9,133 nucleotides of DNA from Candidatus Fermentibacteraceae bacterium (GCA_030596465.1 JAUVJW010000052.1:1-9133); one strand, 5' to 3'; shown: positions 1-7,517, counted from the first letter of the stretch. The notes: a model not told the origin generated them from the sequence alone. Numbers and translations are program-made.

Positions 1-416
1 CGTCTTACTGCGTCAAGAAGCCCTTCACACCCCTCCTGCACAAAATCCATTTCCTCCAGAGCGCCGGTAACACCCCGGGCATACCGCCTTACGATCATAA
101 GTACAAGGCGGAGATTTCCCTCCACCAGTTCCTCTTCAGCATCCAGGAGCAAGTCAATACACCTGTGCGCTTCAGCCTTTACATCTGGATCCTTGACTTC
201 TGAAAGCTCTTCGTGGATTGCCTTCTGAACCAGGGTCCAGTCACCCTTACCCGCCAGATCCTCTGGCAGGTTCAACAGATTCAGAAGCATAAGTCTTGTT
301 CCGTTGATAATCGCGGCAAGCTGAATTCTTCTCTCTTTATTTGAAACCTCCGCGGAATCGACCACAGAATGAAACCTTTTCCCCGTATCTGAAGCAACGG
401 TCTTTCTACCGTTCAT
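1..416 (-). CDS. Sigma-70 family RNA polymerase sigma factor, RpoD-like (partial, C-terminal part beyond the window)
   Basis: Sigma subunit that would direct RNA polymerase to promoters. Only the first 138 residues are in the window. Residues about 97-138 read as sigma region 2.1-2.2: LVEGNLRLVLMIVRRYARG, then DFVQEGCEGLLDAVR, matching the canonical EANLRLV...LIQEGNIGL pattern. The preceding ~95 residues are helical and charged but show no recognisable region 1.1 and no DPVRMYLREI-type region 1.2. The segment between YARG and DFVQEG is slightly longer than usual, and the usual N of QEGN is C. The chosen ATG (416-414) overlaps the dnaG stop by 11 nt, and a G-rich stretch (423-426) lies 6 nt upstream. 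Position directly after dnaG is the classical place of rpoD, so the primary sigma factor is the best guess from context. The sequence itself only proves the sigma-70 family. Regions 2.3-4 are not visible, so an alternative sigma is possible. Confidence 0.8.
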   Translation of the reverse strand, partial: MNGRKTVASDTGKRFHSVVDSAEVSNKERRIQLAAIINGTRLMLLNLLNLPEDLAGKGDWTLVQKAIHEELSEVKDPDVKAEAHRCIDLLLDAEEELVEGNLRLVLMIVRRYARGVTGALEEMDFVQEGCEGLLDAVR

Positions 417-2109
417 GTATTGCCCCGCCGTCAGCAAGCTCTTCAAGGGTCATTGCCCTCTCCTCGGAATCGGCGGTGGAAAGCCCCCTGCGCAACTCTC
501 TGCGTCTGGGAATCTCTCTCCTCTTTCTTTCAATATCCATTTTTAACGAACTGATCTCCTGAGATGTGACAGATTCAAGAACACCAACTATATCAGCACA
601 ATCACCAGCAATATCCTCGGGAAGTTCCCCGAAAACAAGCGTTGAATAACCCAGATCTATTTGTTTCCTGAAGGCAGAAAGTATCAGTACGGCACGCTCT
701 GATTTCATATCTTCGTCTCTGAGAAACCTGATCAGTTCCCTGTCAAGAAGACCACCTGCGGTAATAGCTCTCAGAATACCCCTGTCGCCGCTTCCAATCT
801 CACCCTTTGATCTTCTACTCCGGTGTACTGATGGTATTCTTGAATCTCTGATAGCCTCTCCTGATTTTGCCAGAGCAGTTCTGGAATAACCTGTGAATTT
901 CTCGACTTTCCTTTGAAGATCTTCTTCTATAAGCGGGTCGGAAGAAGAAGCAACTACCTCAAGAAGCCGCCTGGCAACCTGTATTCTGCCGGGTCCGTCA
1001 GGTATTTCCCCTCCCAGAAGCGAAATGCAGAATGATACAGGATCCGGGGCTGAACTCAGGAGTTGTTCAAAAGCTTCTTTACCCTTCGCTCTGACAAAAT
1101 CGTCCGGATCCAGACCCTCGGGCAATCTTACAATAAGGGGATACGCCCCCTGCGAAAGAAGAATCTCGGCGGCTTTCACAGCGGCCTTGCTGCCTGCCGA
1201 GTCGCCATCGTAGCAGATGTATATGTTATCTGACATACCCTTCAGGTTTCTGGCCTGCTTTTCAGTAAGAGCCGTTCCACTTGTCGCAACGGTTCCGGTA
1301 AAACCGATGGAAATCAGCCTTGCATGATCAAAGTAGCCTTCCACAAGGATAGCCATATCAGATTCTCTGGCACCCTTCTGTGCGGTACTGTACCCATAAA
1401 GAAAAGAACCTTTTTTGTATATGGATGTCTCCGGACCGTTCAGATACTTGGGCACCGCATCACCAAAACCACGGGCGCCGAAAGATACAACTCTTCCTCT
1501 CCTGTCACGGATTGGAAATGTCAATCGCTTCCTGAATCGGTCGTACGGATCACCTCTGTCTGTGATAACAAGACCGGCCTCACTCATAACGGAAACCGAA
1601 TAGTTACGGTTGCGTAAATGCGCAAGAAGAGAATTCCCGCCCGGCGCGTATCCAATACCTATTTCAAGGACATCATCATTAATTGCTCTCTGTTGCAGAT
1701 ATTCTCTTGCCTGTTTTCCATCAGGTTCATGAAAGCACTTTTTGTAAAACTCCTGAGCCTCGGCGACTACTTCAAACAGCCCTCTGGAAGTTCCAGCGGA
1801 CGCGGTTCCGGTTCCTGATCTTTTTATTTCAATGCCGTTCTCTTCCGCCAGTTCTTCCACTACTTCCAGAAAACCGAGATTCCTGATCTTCATCAGAAAG
1901 CTGATTACATCACCACCCTCCCCGCACCCGAAGCACTTCCATGTATTCCTGGAAGGAGAAACAAAAAAACTGGCAGTTTTATCTCTGTGGAAAGGGCACA
2001 GCCCTTTCCAGGAACTGCCTGACCGCTTCAGATTCACATACCGCCCAATTACTAAAACTATATCGGTGGAGTCCTTAATCGTCTCTACATCAATAGGATT
2101 GAATGCCAT
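406..2109 (-). CDS. dnaG: DNA primase DnaG
   Basis: DNA-dependent RNA polymerase that makes RNA primers for chromosome replication at the fork, working with the replicative helicase. The 567-residue protein has the usual bacterial order and near-usual length (E. coli 581). An N-terminal CHC2 zinc-binding domain has C38, H41, C59 and C62 (CPFH...CFGC). The central core contains KRLTFPIRDRRGRVVSFGAR (about 194-213) and PKYLNGPET (220-228). The Toprim catalytic site has EGYFD (E258) and YDGDSAG (D301, D303), with DPDD at 334-337. The C-terminal ~130 residues are divergent, as expected for the helicase-interaction domain. The ATG at 2109-2107 is preceded by AAGGGG 8 nt upstream, lying inside the end of mutS2. 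The mutS2 stop is 5 nt away and the downstream sigma gene overlaps the dnaG 3' end, so all three are probably co-transcribed and coupled. All metal and catalytic motifs are intact. Confidence 0.97.
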   Translation of the reverse strand: MAFNPIDVETIKDSTDIVLVIGRYVNLKRSGSSWKGLCPFHRDKTASFFVSPSRNTWKCFGCGEGGDVISFLMKIRNLGFLEVVEELAEENGIEIKRSGTGTASAGTSRGLFEVVAEAQEFYKKCFHEPDGKQAREYLQQRAINDDVLEIGIGYAPGGNSLLAHLRNRNYSVSVMSEAGLVITDRGDPYDRFRKRLTFPIRDRRGRVVSFGARGFGDAVPKYLNGPETSIYKKGSFLYGYSTAQKGARESDMAILVEGYFDHARLISIGFTGTVATSGTALTEKQARNLKGMSDNIYICYDGDSAGSKAAVKAAEILLSQGAYPLIVRLPEGLDPDDFVRAKGKEAFEQLLSSAPDPVSFCISLLGGEIPDGPGRIQVARRLLEVVASSSDPLIEEDLQRKVEKFTGYSRTALAKSGEAIRDSRIPSVHRSRRSKGEIGSGDRGILRAITAGGLLDRELIRFLRDEDMKSERAVLILSAFRKQIDLGYSTLVFGELPEDIAGDCADIVGVLESVTSQEISSLKMDIERKRREIPRRRELRRGLSTADSEERAMTLEELADGGAIHER

Positions 2110-2114
2110 GCGAA

Positions 2115-4430
2115 CTACCCCTTAAGTATTAGTATAGATGCCCCTGTGCCACCCTCTTCCGGCGAAGCAATGGATACGCTTTTCAGCCTTTTGTCCCGCC
2201 TGAGCCACTCTGTTACGCCCTGCATCAATCGCCCTTTTCCATGAACAACCCTGATTCTTTTAAGACCGATCGCGGTACAGTTGTCAAGCTTTATATCAAG
2301 CTCAGCAATGGCTTCGTCAACCGTCATCCCCAGAAGGTTGGCCTCGGGATTTTCCTCAATGGCCTCGTATTCTGATGAGGCAACCAGTTTTTCTTCAGAA
2401 GGTGGAAGTTTAGTTAACTGTGTCAATTTCTTTTTAATCAGAATCGAGCCAATTCTCACCATGACATTGGAACGACCTGCCTTCTCAACAATACCGGAAA
2501 CAGACCACCCTTCAATCTTAACAAGATCGCCCCGCTGAATGGTGGAAACAGTTTCATCGGAAGAAGGCTTGTGGTTCCCGGATTTGTCTGCCGGTGTTTC
2601 CCCTGCAACCATTTCGCTGAGTTTCTTCCTTGCTTCCCGTCTCTCCACTGCGGATGGGGAATTTGCGATGGAAACCATGAGTGAATCCGCTCTGGATTGA
2701 ATACTTTTTAACGCCCGCTCTTTTTCTTTATCAACTGTCTCTATTTTTCTTTCCAGATTAACTCTTGTTTCTTTCAGTTGCTTCTCAAGGAATTTTCTGC
2801 TTTTTCCGGCATGCTTTCTGTGCTCGGTAAGCCGGTTAAGCTCCTTCCGACGTTTCTCTTCCATATCCCGGAGGCTGACCACAAGGCTGTCGAGGCTGAA
2901 TGAATCTCCTGCGAGATCCGATGCTTTTCTTAGCATATCCTGTGGGAAACCGGCGATTGCCGCAGCTTCCAGTGTACAGGATGCTCCGGGGATATCCGCA
3001 ATGAACTTGAAACCCGGTGTCAGGGTCTCAGGGTTAAATGACATGGAACCATTGTGAAACCCCTGTTTTTCCCGTGCAAGCAACTTGAGCTGACCCATGT
3101 GAGTACTAACAACAGTTCTTACTCCTGAATCCGCCAGTTCCTCCAGAAAAACGGCAGCCAGAGCCGCTCCTGTAACCGGATCAGTTCCAGCGGCAGGTTC
3201 ATCTATAACAGCCAGGGTTTCGGAGTCGCCGACCCGCAGTATATCTCTCTGCTCTGAAAGCCTGGCGGAATAGGTACTCAGGTGCATGGCAATAGACTGA
3301 TTATCGCCCATGGAAACCATGACCCTGCTGAAAAAAGGCATGGATGATGCTGCGCTTGCGTGGGCCCCAAGACCGCTTCTGTTGCAAATTGAAGCAAGCG
3401 CGAGAGCCTTTAGAAGCACACTTTTGCCTCCGGCGTTGGGTCCACTGATTACCAGAACACGCCACCCCTCCGCCAGATTTACCCTGCTCTTTACCACAGT
3501 GTCCCGGGGCAGAAGCGGGTGGGCCAATTCCCTTAAATCCAACTGTCCTTCTTCAGGAAATGCTGTGTTCTCCTGAATATAATATCGCGCTCTGGCAAAA
3601 ATAAAATCAAGACTGCTTAAAATAGAAATTCCACTCTCTATGTCTTCCAGGTTCTCTCTGAGAGCCATGGTAGCCTCCCGAAGAATCCGTCTTCGTTCCT
3701 GCTGGAGATCAAGAAGAGCTTCCTGAAGCTCATTTCCATCTTCCACAAGTTCAGCGGGTTCTATAAAAAGGGTGGCTCCACTTTCCGATCTGTCATGGAT
3801 CAAACCTTTCACAGATCCTCTTTTTCCGGATGTTACCGGAAGAACATATCTCCCTGATCTTATTGAAGGCGGAGAATCCCGAAGAACTCCAATTCCCGCC
3901 AGCCTGGATGAAATGGCTGACAGCCTGGATGTAAGCGATGAACGGAGAGATTGTATTCTTCTGGAAATACGCTTCAGTTCGGGAGACGCGTCTGAAGCAA
4001 GCTCTCCATCCACTGTTGTGATACGTAAAAGCATTCCGGAAAGATTATCAAGCAGAGGAATCTCAGAGATTGGAGTATCAAGAATGCCTGCTGCCGAATC
4101 AGGAGAATTTGTTACCCTTTTTGAAAATGCCTTCATGTCGCTGAGTGCCTCACCGGCACTTCGCAGATGAAACGGCTCAAGTGCAATCGCCCCGCGACCA
4201 AGAGATTCCACCGCCCCGATGATACCCTGCAAGTTTGAAACCGGAGGCTCAATTCCCGCGCCTATTAACTCGAAAGCGTGAAGAGTTTCCTCTTTAAATA
4301 TCCGGGCACTGTCTCTGTCGGTTGCTGGAAGAAGGCTTGAAACGAGTTCTTTTCCAGCCTGGCTACCGGCATTATCCCGGACAATTTCAAGAATTTTATG
4401 AAACTCAAGTCGATGCAGAGACTGATCCAT
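2115..4430 (-). CDS. mutS2: MutS2 ATPase with C-terminal Smr domain
   Basis: MutS2-family ATPase, known in other bacteria for suppressing recombination and/or for sensing collided ribosomes. It is not classical mismatch repair and lacks the mismatch-recognition domain. The 771 residues show, in order: a core/clamp region with RYVLPVTSGKRGSVKG (194-209) and SGATLFIEP (217-225); Walker A GPNAGGKS (330-337); the family motif GDNQSI...LSTYSARL (375-391); Walker B LAVIDEP with D410 and E411, then AAGTDP; and STHMGQLK (442-449). A charged coiled-coil-like region (about 520-605), a KOW-like segment (633-675) and an Smr domain (about 697-771) follow. Oddities: Walker B reads DEPAAGTDP where the family usually has DELGAGTDP. 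The Smr signatures LDLRG and HGKGTG are replaced by ANLLG and HGKGRL. The start ATG lies 2 nt after the dnaJ stop with no clear Shine-Dalgarno, which suggests translational coupling. Family assignment is certain; the exact cellular role is not. Confidence 0.95.
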   Translation of the reverse strand: MDQSLHRLEFHKILEIVRDNAGSQAGKELVSSLLPATDRDSARIFKEETLHAFELIGAGIEPPVSNLQGIIGAVESLGRGAIALEPFHLRSAGEALSDMKAFSKRVTNSPDSAAGILDTPISEIPLLDNLSGMLLRITTVDGELASDASPELKRISRRIQSLRSSLTSRLSAISSRLAGIGVLRDSPPSIRSGRYVLPVTSGKRGSVKGLIHDRSESGATLFIEPAELVEDGNELQEALLDLQQERRRILREATMALRENLEDIESGISILSSLDFIFARARYYIQENTAFPEEGQLDLRELAHPLLPRDTVVKSRVNLAEGWRVLVISGPNAGGKSVLLKALALASICNRSGLGAHASAASSMPFFSRVMVSMGDNQSIAMHLSTYSARLSEQRDILRVGDSETLAVIDEPAAGTDPVTGAALAAVFLEELADSGVRTVVSTHMGQLKLLAREKQGFHNGSMSFNPETLTPGFKFIADIPGASCTLEAAAIAGFPQDMLRKASDLAGDSFSLDSLVVSLRDMEEKRRKELNRLTEHRKHAGKSRKFLEKQLKETRVNLERKIETVDKEKERALKSIQSRADSLMVSIANSPSAVERREARKKLSEMVAGETPADKSGNHKPSSDETVSTIQRGDLVKIEGWSVSGIVEKAGRSNVMVRIGSILIKKKLTQLTKLPPSEEKLVASSEYEAIEENPEANLLGMTVDEAIAELDIKLDNCTAIGLKRIRVVHGKGRLMQGVTEWLRRDKRLKSVSIASPEEGGTGASILILKG
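2118..2123 (-). promoter_or_regulatory. Ribosome binding site of dnaG
   Basis: AAGGGG on the minus strand lies 8 nt before the dnaG ATG (2109) and inside the 3' end of mutS2. It is the clearest ribosome site in the mutS2-dnaG-sigma stretch. Confidence 0.75.
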
Positions 4431-4432
4431 AG

Positions 4433-5518
4433 TTAGATATTCTTAACCTGGAATGAGGGAGATTCCTCAAGTTTTTTCAGAAGCTCCTTTTCGCTCCGTT
4501 TCACCTTACGCGGTACATGAATATCAATCTCCACAAGCAGATCACCCCTGCTTCGTCTGTTCAACCGGCCCATTCCATGGTGCTTCTGTTTGAACCTGGT
4601 ACCGGCACAGGTTCCAGCGCCCACCTTTATCTTCAGAGAATTGCCATCCGGCAATGGTACAGTAAATTCTCCGCCAAAAACCGCCTGGGGGTAAGAAATA
4701 GTCAGTGGATAAACAAGATCGTCCTCTTCGCGCTTAAACGGGCCATAATCTACATTGTTAATCAAAAGCTTAAGGTCTCCGGGAACTCCACCCTGACCTG
4801 GATAATGCCCCTGACCTCTGAGTCTGATGTAATGCCCTTTGGAAAGACCCGCCGGGAGATCCACAGCAATAGTGGATTTCTTTTTTTCAAACCCTCTTCC
4901 CCGGCAGCTGGAACACAGCTTCCTGGGAATGGTTCCCCTGCCTCCACACACATTACACTGGTTCACTGATCGAAAACTACCGAGAAGAGTATTCCTGACA
5001 GAAGAAACCCTTCCAGTCCCATTACAATGTCTGCAACTCTCTGAGCCGGAAGCTTTATCTGCGCCCGTTCCTGCGCACTCAGCACAGGAAACATTTCTCT
5101 CGACTTCCACTTCCCGACGTCCACCAAGTGCTGCTTCCTCAAGATCCAGATCAACTCTTACAGTAACATCTTCGCCCCTGACAACCCTTGGACCTGAACC
5201 GGCGGAAGAAAAACCGAAGTTCTCCATAAATGCCCTCATGGCATCGTCCAGACCGAAACCACTGAAGATGTCATGCATCCCGCCCATTCCAGCGGATGAA
5301 CCTGGATCTTCTGTGGTACCATAACGGTCGTAAGCGTCCCTTCGAGAAGGGTCGCTTAGTATCTCATAAGCCCTCGCAACCTTTTTGAAACGCTCTTCGG
5401 CCTGGTGATCTCCGGGGTTACGATCCGGATGATTCTTCATCGCAGCTGTGCGATAGGCCCTTTTAATATCCTCGGCGGACGCGCTTCGATCCACGCCTAA
5501 TACTTCATATGGATTCAT
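4433..5518 (-). CDS. dnaJ: Molecular chaperone DnaJ (class A Hsp40)
   Basis: Co-chaperone that delivers unfolded proteins to DnaK and stimulates its ATPase. The 361-residue protein is a full type A Hsp40. It has an N-terminal J domain with HPD at 30-32 and a short glycine/phenylalanine linker (about 73-108) carrying a DIF motif (83-85). The zinc-finger domain has four CxxC repeats: C145/C148, C162/C165, C188/C191 and C202/C205. The substrate-binding domain starts near DLPAGLSKG (220-228) and includes RLRGQGHYPGQGGVPGDL (232-249). It is a little shorter than E. coli DnaJ (376), mostly in the linker. The ATG at 5518-5516 fits the conserved N-terminus (MNPYEVLGV). No Shine-Dalgarno is visible before it, but a -10-like TATATT sits 7 nt upstream. 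It follows dnaK by 59 nt and precedes mutS2 by 2 nt. Confidence 0.97.
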   Translation of the reverse strand: MNPYEVLGVDRSASAEDIKRAYRTAAMKNHPDRNPGDHQAEERFKKVARAYEILSDPSRRDAYDRYGTTEDPGSSAGMGGMHDIFSGFGLDDAMRAFMENFGFSSAGSGPRVVRGEDVTVRVDLDLEEAALGGRREVEVERNVSCAECAGTGADKASGSESCRHCNGTGRVSSVRNTLLGSFRSVNQCNVCGGRGTIPRKLCSSCRGRGFEKKKSTIAVDLPAGLSKGHYIRLRGQGHYPGQGGVPGDLKLLINNVDYGPFKREEDDLVYPLTISYPQAVFGGEFTVPLPDGNSLKIKVGAGTCAGTRFKQKHHGMGRLNRRSRGDLLVEIDIHVPRKVKRSEKELLKKLEESPSFQVKNI

Positions 5519-5525
5519 AGTGTAA

Positions 5526-5555
5526 AATATAACAACCGGAAGCCCCGAACAACAA
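5526..5555 (-). promoter_or_regulatory. Candidate internal promoter of dnaJ
   Basis: The minus strand reads TTGTTG (5555-5550), an 18-nt spacer, then TATATT (5531-5526). The -10 matches five of six consensus positions and the -35 is weaker. Only TTACACT separates the -10 from the dnaJ ATG, so transcription from here would begin at or next to the start codon. This is a weak prediction in a short AT-rich gap. Confidence 0.35.
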
Positions 5556-5587
5556 AACTATTCGTCGCGAGGAAGGTTTATTCCGGT
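5535..5587 (-). repeat. Inverted repeat across the dnaK end and the dnaK-dnaJ gap
   Basis: ACCGGAA (5587-5581), in the last codons of dnaK, is perfectly complementary to TTCCGGT (5541-5535), with 39 nt between them. The repeat encloses the dnaK stop codon. The loop is long and no U-tract follows, so an intrinsic terminator is unlikely. An mRNA stability or processing element is possible, but 7 bp may also be chance. Confidence 0.3.
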
Positions 5588-7446
5588 AACTTATCCTCCT
5601 CAACTTTTGATATTGAATCGAGGAATTCGGATGTGGCATTCTCCTCGTCTGATTCAAATACTTCAACAAGCCTGGAGACTGAAGCGTTAAGCAGACGTAT
5701 TTCATCTATTGCATTTTCCAGAGCGAGTGAATCCTCACCGTCTCGCAAAATCTTAAGCTTCTTCATTCCGATATCCAGTTCTTCCCATGATTCTTTATCC
5801 AGTTCTTCGCGGGCAACTTTCAGAGATCGGGAAGCTCTGTAAATAACTTCATCCGCCTCGTTCCTCAGGCTTACAAACTTTATTCTGATCTTGTCTGCCT
5901 CGGCATTGGCTGAAGCCTCCCTGCGAAGCCTCTCAATGTCAGAGCCACTGAGACCTCCGCTGGGATTAACCTTAATACTCTGCTCCTGACCTGTGGTTGT
6001 ATCTCTCGCTGAAACATTGAGAATTCCACTGGCATCTATTTCAAACACAACCTCAATACGGGGTTCCCCGCGCTTAGCGGAAGCAATTCCCCTCAATTCG
6101 AAGGTTCCGAGACTTCTGTTCCCGTCAATGATTTCCCTCTCACCCTGGGCTACATGTACTCCAACGATTGATTGATTATCGCTTGCTGTTGTAAAGATTC
6201 TACTGTTTCTAATTGGAATCGGGCTGTTTCTTCGAATAATTGGTGCAAGCACTCCTCCGAGAGTTTCCACACCAAGGGTCAATGGAGTAACATCGATAAG
6301 AACCAGATCTTTACGCTGCCCGGTAAGAACAGAACTTTCAACAGCGGCACCCAGCGCGACTACCTCATCGGGGTTTACCGATTGAGCGGGTTTTCTATTA
6401 AAAAACTCTTCCACCAGCTTCTGAACCATGGGAATTCGAGTAGATCCACCAACAAGCACGATATGGTCTATATCCTCAATATTCATCCCTGCGTCTTCAA
6501 CAGCTTCCCTGCAGAGCGGAATAGTCTTTTTAATCAGGTCACCGGCAAGTTCTTCAAAAAGCTTTCTGGTAATCGTTATCTCCAGGTGAACAGGACCGGA
6601 TTCGCCCGTGGCGATAAAAGGCAGATTTATATCTGTCTCCTGAGTCATGGATAACTCGCACTTTGCTCGTTCAGCAGCCTCTCTTACCCTCTGGGGAGCA
6701 ATATTGTCTCTGGTGAGATCTATACCTGTTTCTGATTTGAATTCACTCATAATCCACTGAACAAGTTTTGTATCAAGATCATCGCCACCAAGACTTGTAT
6801 CTCCAAGGGTAGCCTTTACTTCGAAAACACCATTAATAACCTGAAGAACACTTACATCAAATGTTCCTCCTCCGAAGTCATAAACAACCAGCTTCTTTCT
6901 GCCCTCAGGTTCAAGGAATGCAAGTGCCGCAGCGGTTGGTTCATTGAGAACTCTTCTTACTTTGAAACCGGCAATCTTGCCGGCGGCTTTGGTAGCCTGA
7001 CGCTGAACTTCATTGAAATAAGCGGGAACAGTAATTACCGCATCGGTTACTTCCTCACCGAGAAATTCCTCCGCGGTGAGCTTAAGCTGTTGCAGAATAA
7101 TAGCTGATATCTCTGGCGGTGTATAAATACGATCCATAATTCTTACAGCGGCATCACCATTGCTGTTTTCAACAATTTCATAAGAAACATCGTTTATATG
7201 ACTCGCGACTTCGGCATAGCGTCGCCCCATAAGGCGTTTAATGCTGTTCACTGTGTTTTTGGGATTCGTTATGGCCTGCCTTCTGGCAACAAGACCAACA
7301 AGCCTCTCCCCTTTAGCCGAAAATGCCACAACAGAGGGCATTACCCGTGAACCACTCTTGGACTGAATAACGGTAGGATGCCCACCATCACTGAAAGCAA
7401 TGCAGGAGTTAGTCGTTCCAAGATCAATTCCTATGGTTCTTCCCAT
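5578..7446 (-). CDS. dnaK: Molecular chaperone DnaK (Hsp70)
   Basis: ATP-driven cytoplasmic chaperone that binds exposed hydrophobic segments, acting with DnaJ and a nucleotide exchange factor (GrpE, not in this window). The 622-residue protein has all three Hsp70 signatures: GIDLGTTNS (6-14), VYDFGGGTFDVSVL (188-201) and IVLVGGSTRIPMVQ (329-342). The interdomain linker DLVLIDVTPLTLG spans 380-392. The beta substrate-binding domain covers about 393-500, and the helical lid runs to an acidic C-terminus ending EEDKLPE. A segment of roughly 20 residues after RLMGRR (about 76-105) corresponds to the insert typical of diderm DnaK. The ATG at 7446-7444 was chosen because it gives the conserved N-terminus MGRTIGIDLG and has AGGGAG 5 nt upstream. 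An in-frame TTG at 7506 would add 20 non-conserved residues. A near-consensus promoter and a leader hairpin lie upstream, and dnaJ follows. Confidence 0.98.
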   Translation of the reverse strand: MGRTIGIDLGTTNSCIAFSDGGHPTVIQSKSGSRVMPSVVAFSAKGERLVGLVARRQAITNPKNTVNSIKRLMGRRYAEVASHINDVSYEIVENSNGDAAVRIMDRIYTPPEISAIILQQLKLTAEEFLGEEVTDAVITVPAYFNEVQRQATKAAGKIAGFKVRRVLNEPTAAALAFLEPEGRKKLVVYDFGGGTFDVSVLQVINGVFEVKATLGDTSLGGDDLDTKLVQWIMSEFKSETGIDLTRDNIAPQRVREAAERAKCELSMTQETDINLPFIATGESGPVHLEITITRKLFEELAGDLIKKTIPLCREAVEDAGMNIEDIDHIVLVGGSTRIPMVQKLVEEFFNRKPAQSVNPDEVVALGAAVESSVLTGQRKDLVLIDVTPLTLGVETLGGVLAPIIRRNSPIPIRNSRIFTTASDNQSIVGVHVAQGEREIIDGNRSLGTFELRGIASAKRGEPRIEVVFEIDASGILNVSARDTTTGQEQSIKVNPSGGLSGSDIERLRREASANAEADKIRIKFVSLRNEADEVIYRASRSLKVAREELDKESWEELDIGMKKLKILRDGEDSLALENAIDEIRLLNASVSRLVEVFESDEENATSEFLDSISKVEEDKLPE

Positions 7447-7451
7447 ATCCG

Positions 7452-7457
7452 CTCCCT
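7452..7457 (-). promoter_or_regulatory. Ribosome binding site of dnaK
   Basis: AGGGAG on the minus strand lies 5 nt before the ATG at 7446. It decides the dnaK start in favour of MGRTIGIDLG over the upstream in-frame TTG at 7506. Confidence 0.8.
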
Positions 7458-7494
7458 GATTGAAAAACTGGTCTATTAAATACCTGAACGAACT

Positions 7495-7517
7495 CCCTGA
7501 CAACAAACCTGTCAGAG
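7495..7517 (-). promoter_or_regulatory. Hairpin in the dnaK leader
   Basis: In the minus-strand transcript CTCTGACA (7517-7510) can pair with TGTCAGGG (7502-7495), giving 8 base pairs including one G-U around a 7-nt loop. It lies wholly within the predicted untranslated leader of dnaK. No run of T follows, so it does not look like a terminator. Its 3' arm overlaps TCAGGGAG (7500-7493), which recurs as the dnaK ribosome site (7459-7452). A regulatory role is inference. Confidence 0.45.

Noticed and set aside
1496..1524. TTGACA on the minus strand inside dnaG as an internal promoter for the sigma gene
   Set aside because: The sequence 17 nt downstream is GAGAGG, which does not resemble a -10 element.
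2398..2426. TTGACA on the minus strand inside mutS2 as a promoter for dnaG
   Set aside because: No -10-like hexamer occurs at 16-18 nt spacing (ACCTTC at 17).
3772..4170. Plus-strand open frame of about 132 codons opposite mutS2
   Set aside because: Same reasoning: an antisense shadow of the conserved MutS2 clamp region.
4517..5324. Plus-strand open frames of about 150-160 codons opposite dnaJ
   Set aside because: They overlap a fully conserved gene on the other strand, have no recognisable motifs or ribosome sites, and are explained as antisense shadows.
6172..6654. Plus-strand open frame of about 160 codons opposite dnaK
   Set aside because: It lies entirely within conserved DnaK coding sequence and shows no domain, promoter or ribosome site of its own.
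7447..7506. Upstream in-frame TTG start for dnaK at 7506, adding 20 residues
   Set aside because: The extension is not conserved in Hsp70, would begin inside the leader hairpin, and lacks a ribosome site. The ATG at 7446 has AGGGAG 5 nt upstream and gives the standard N-terminus.
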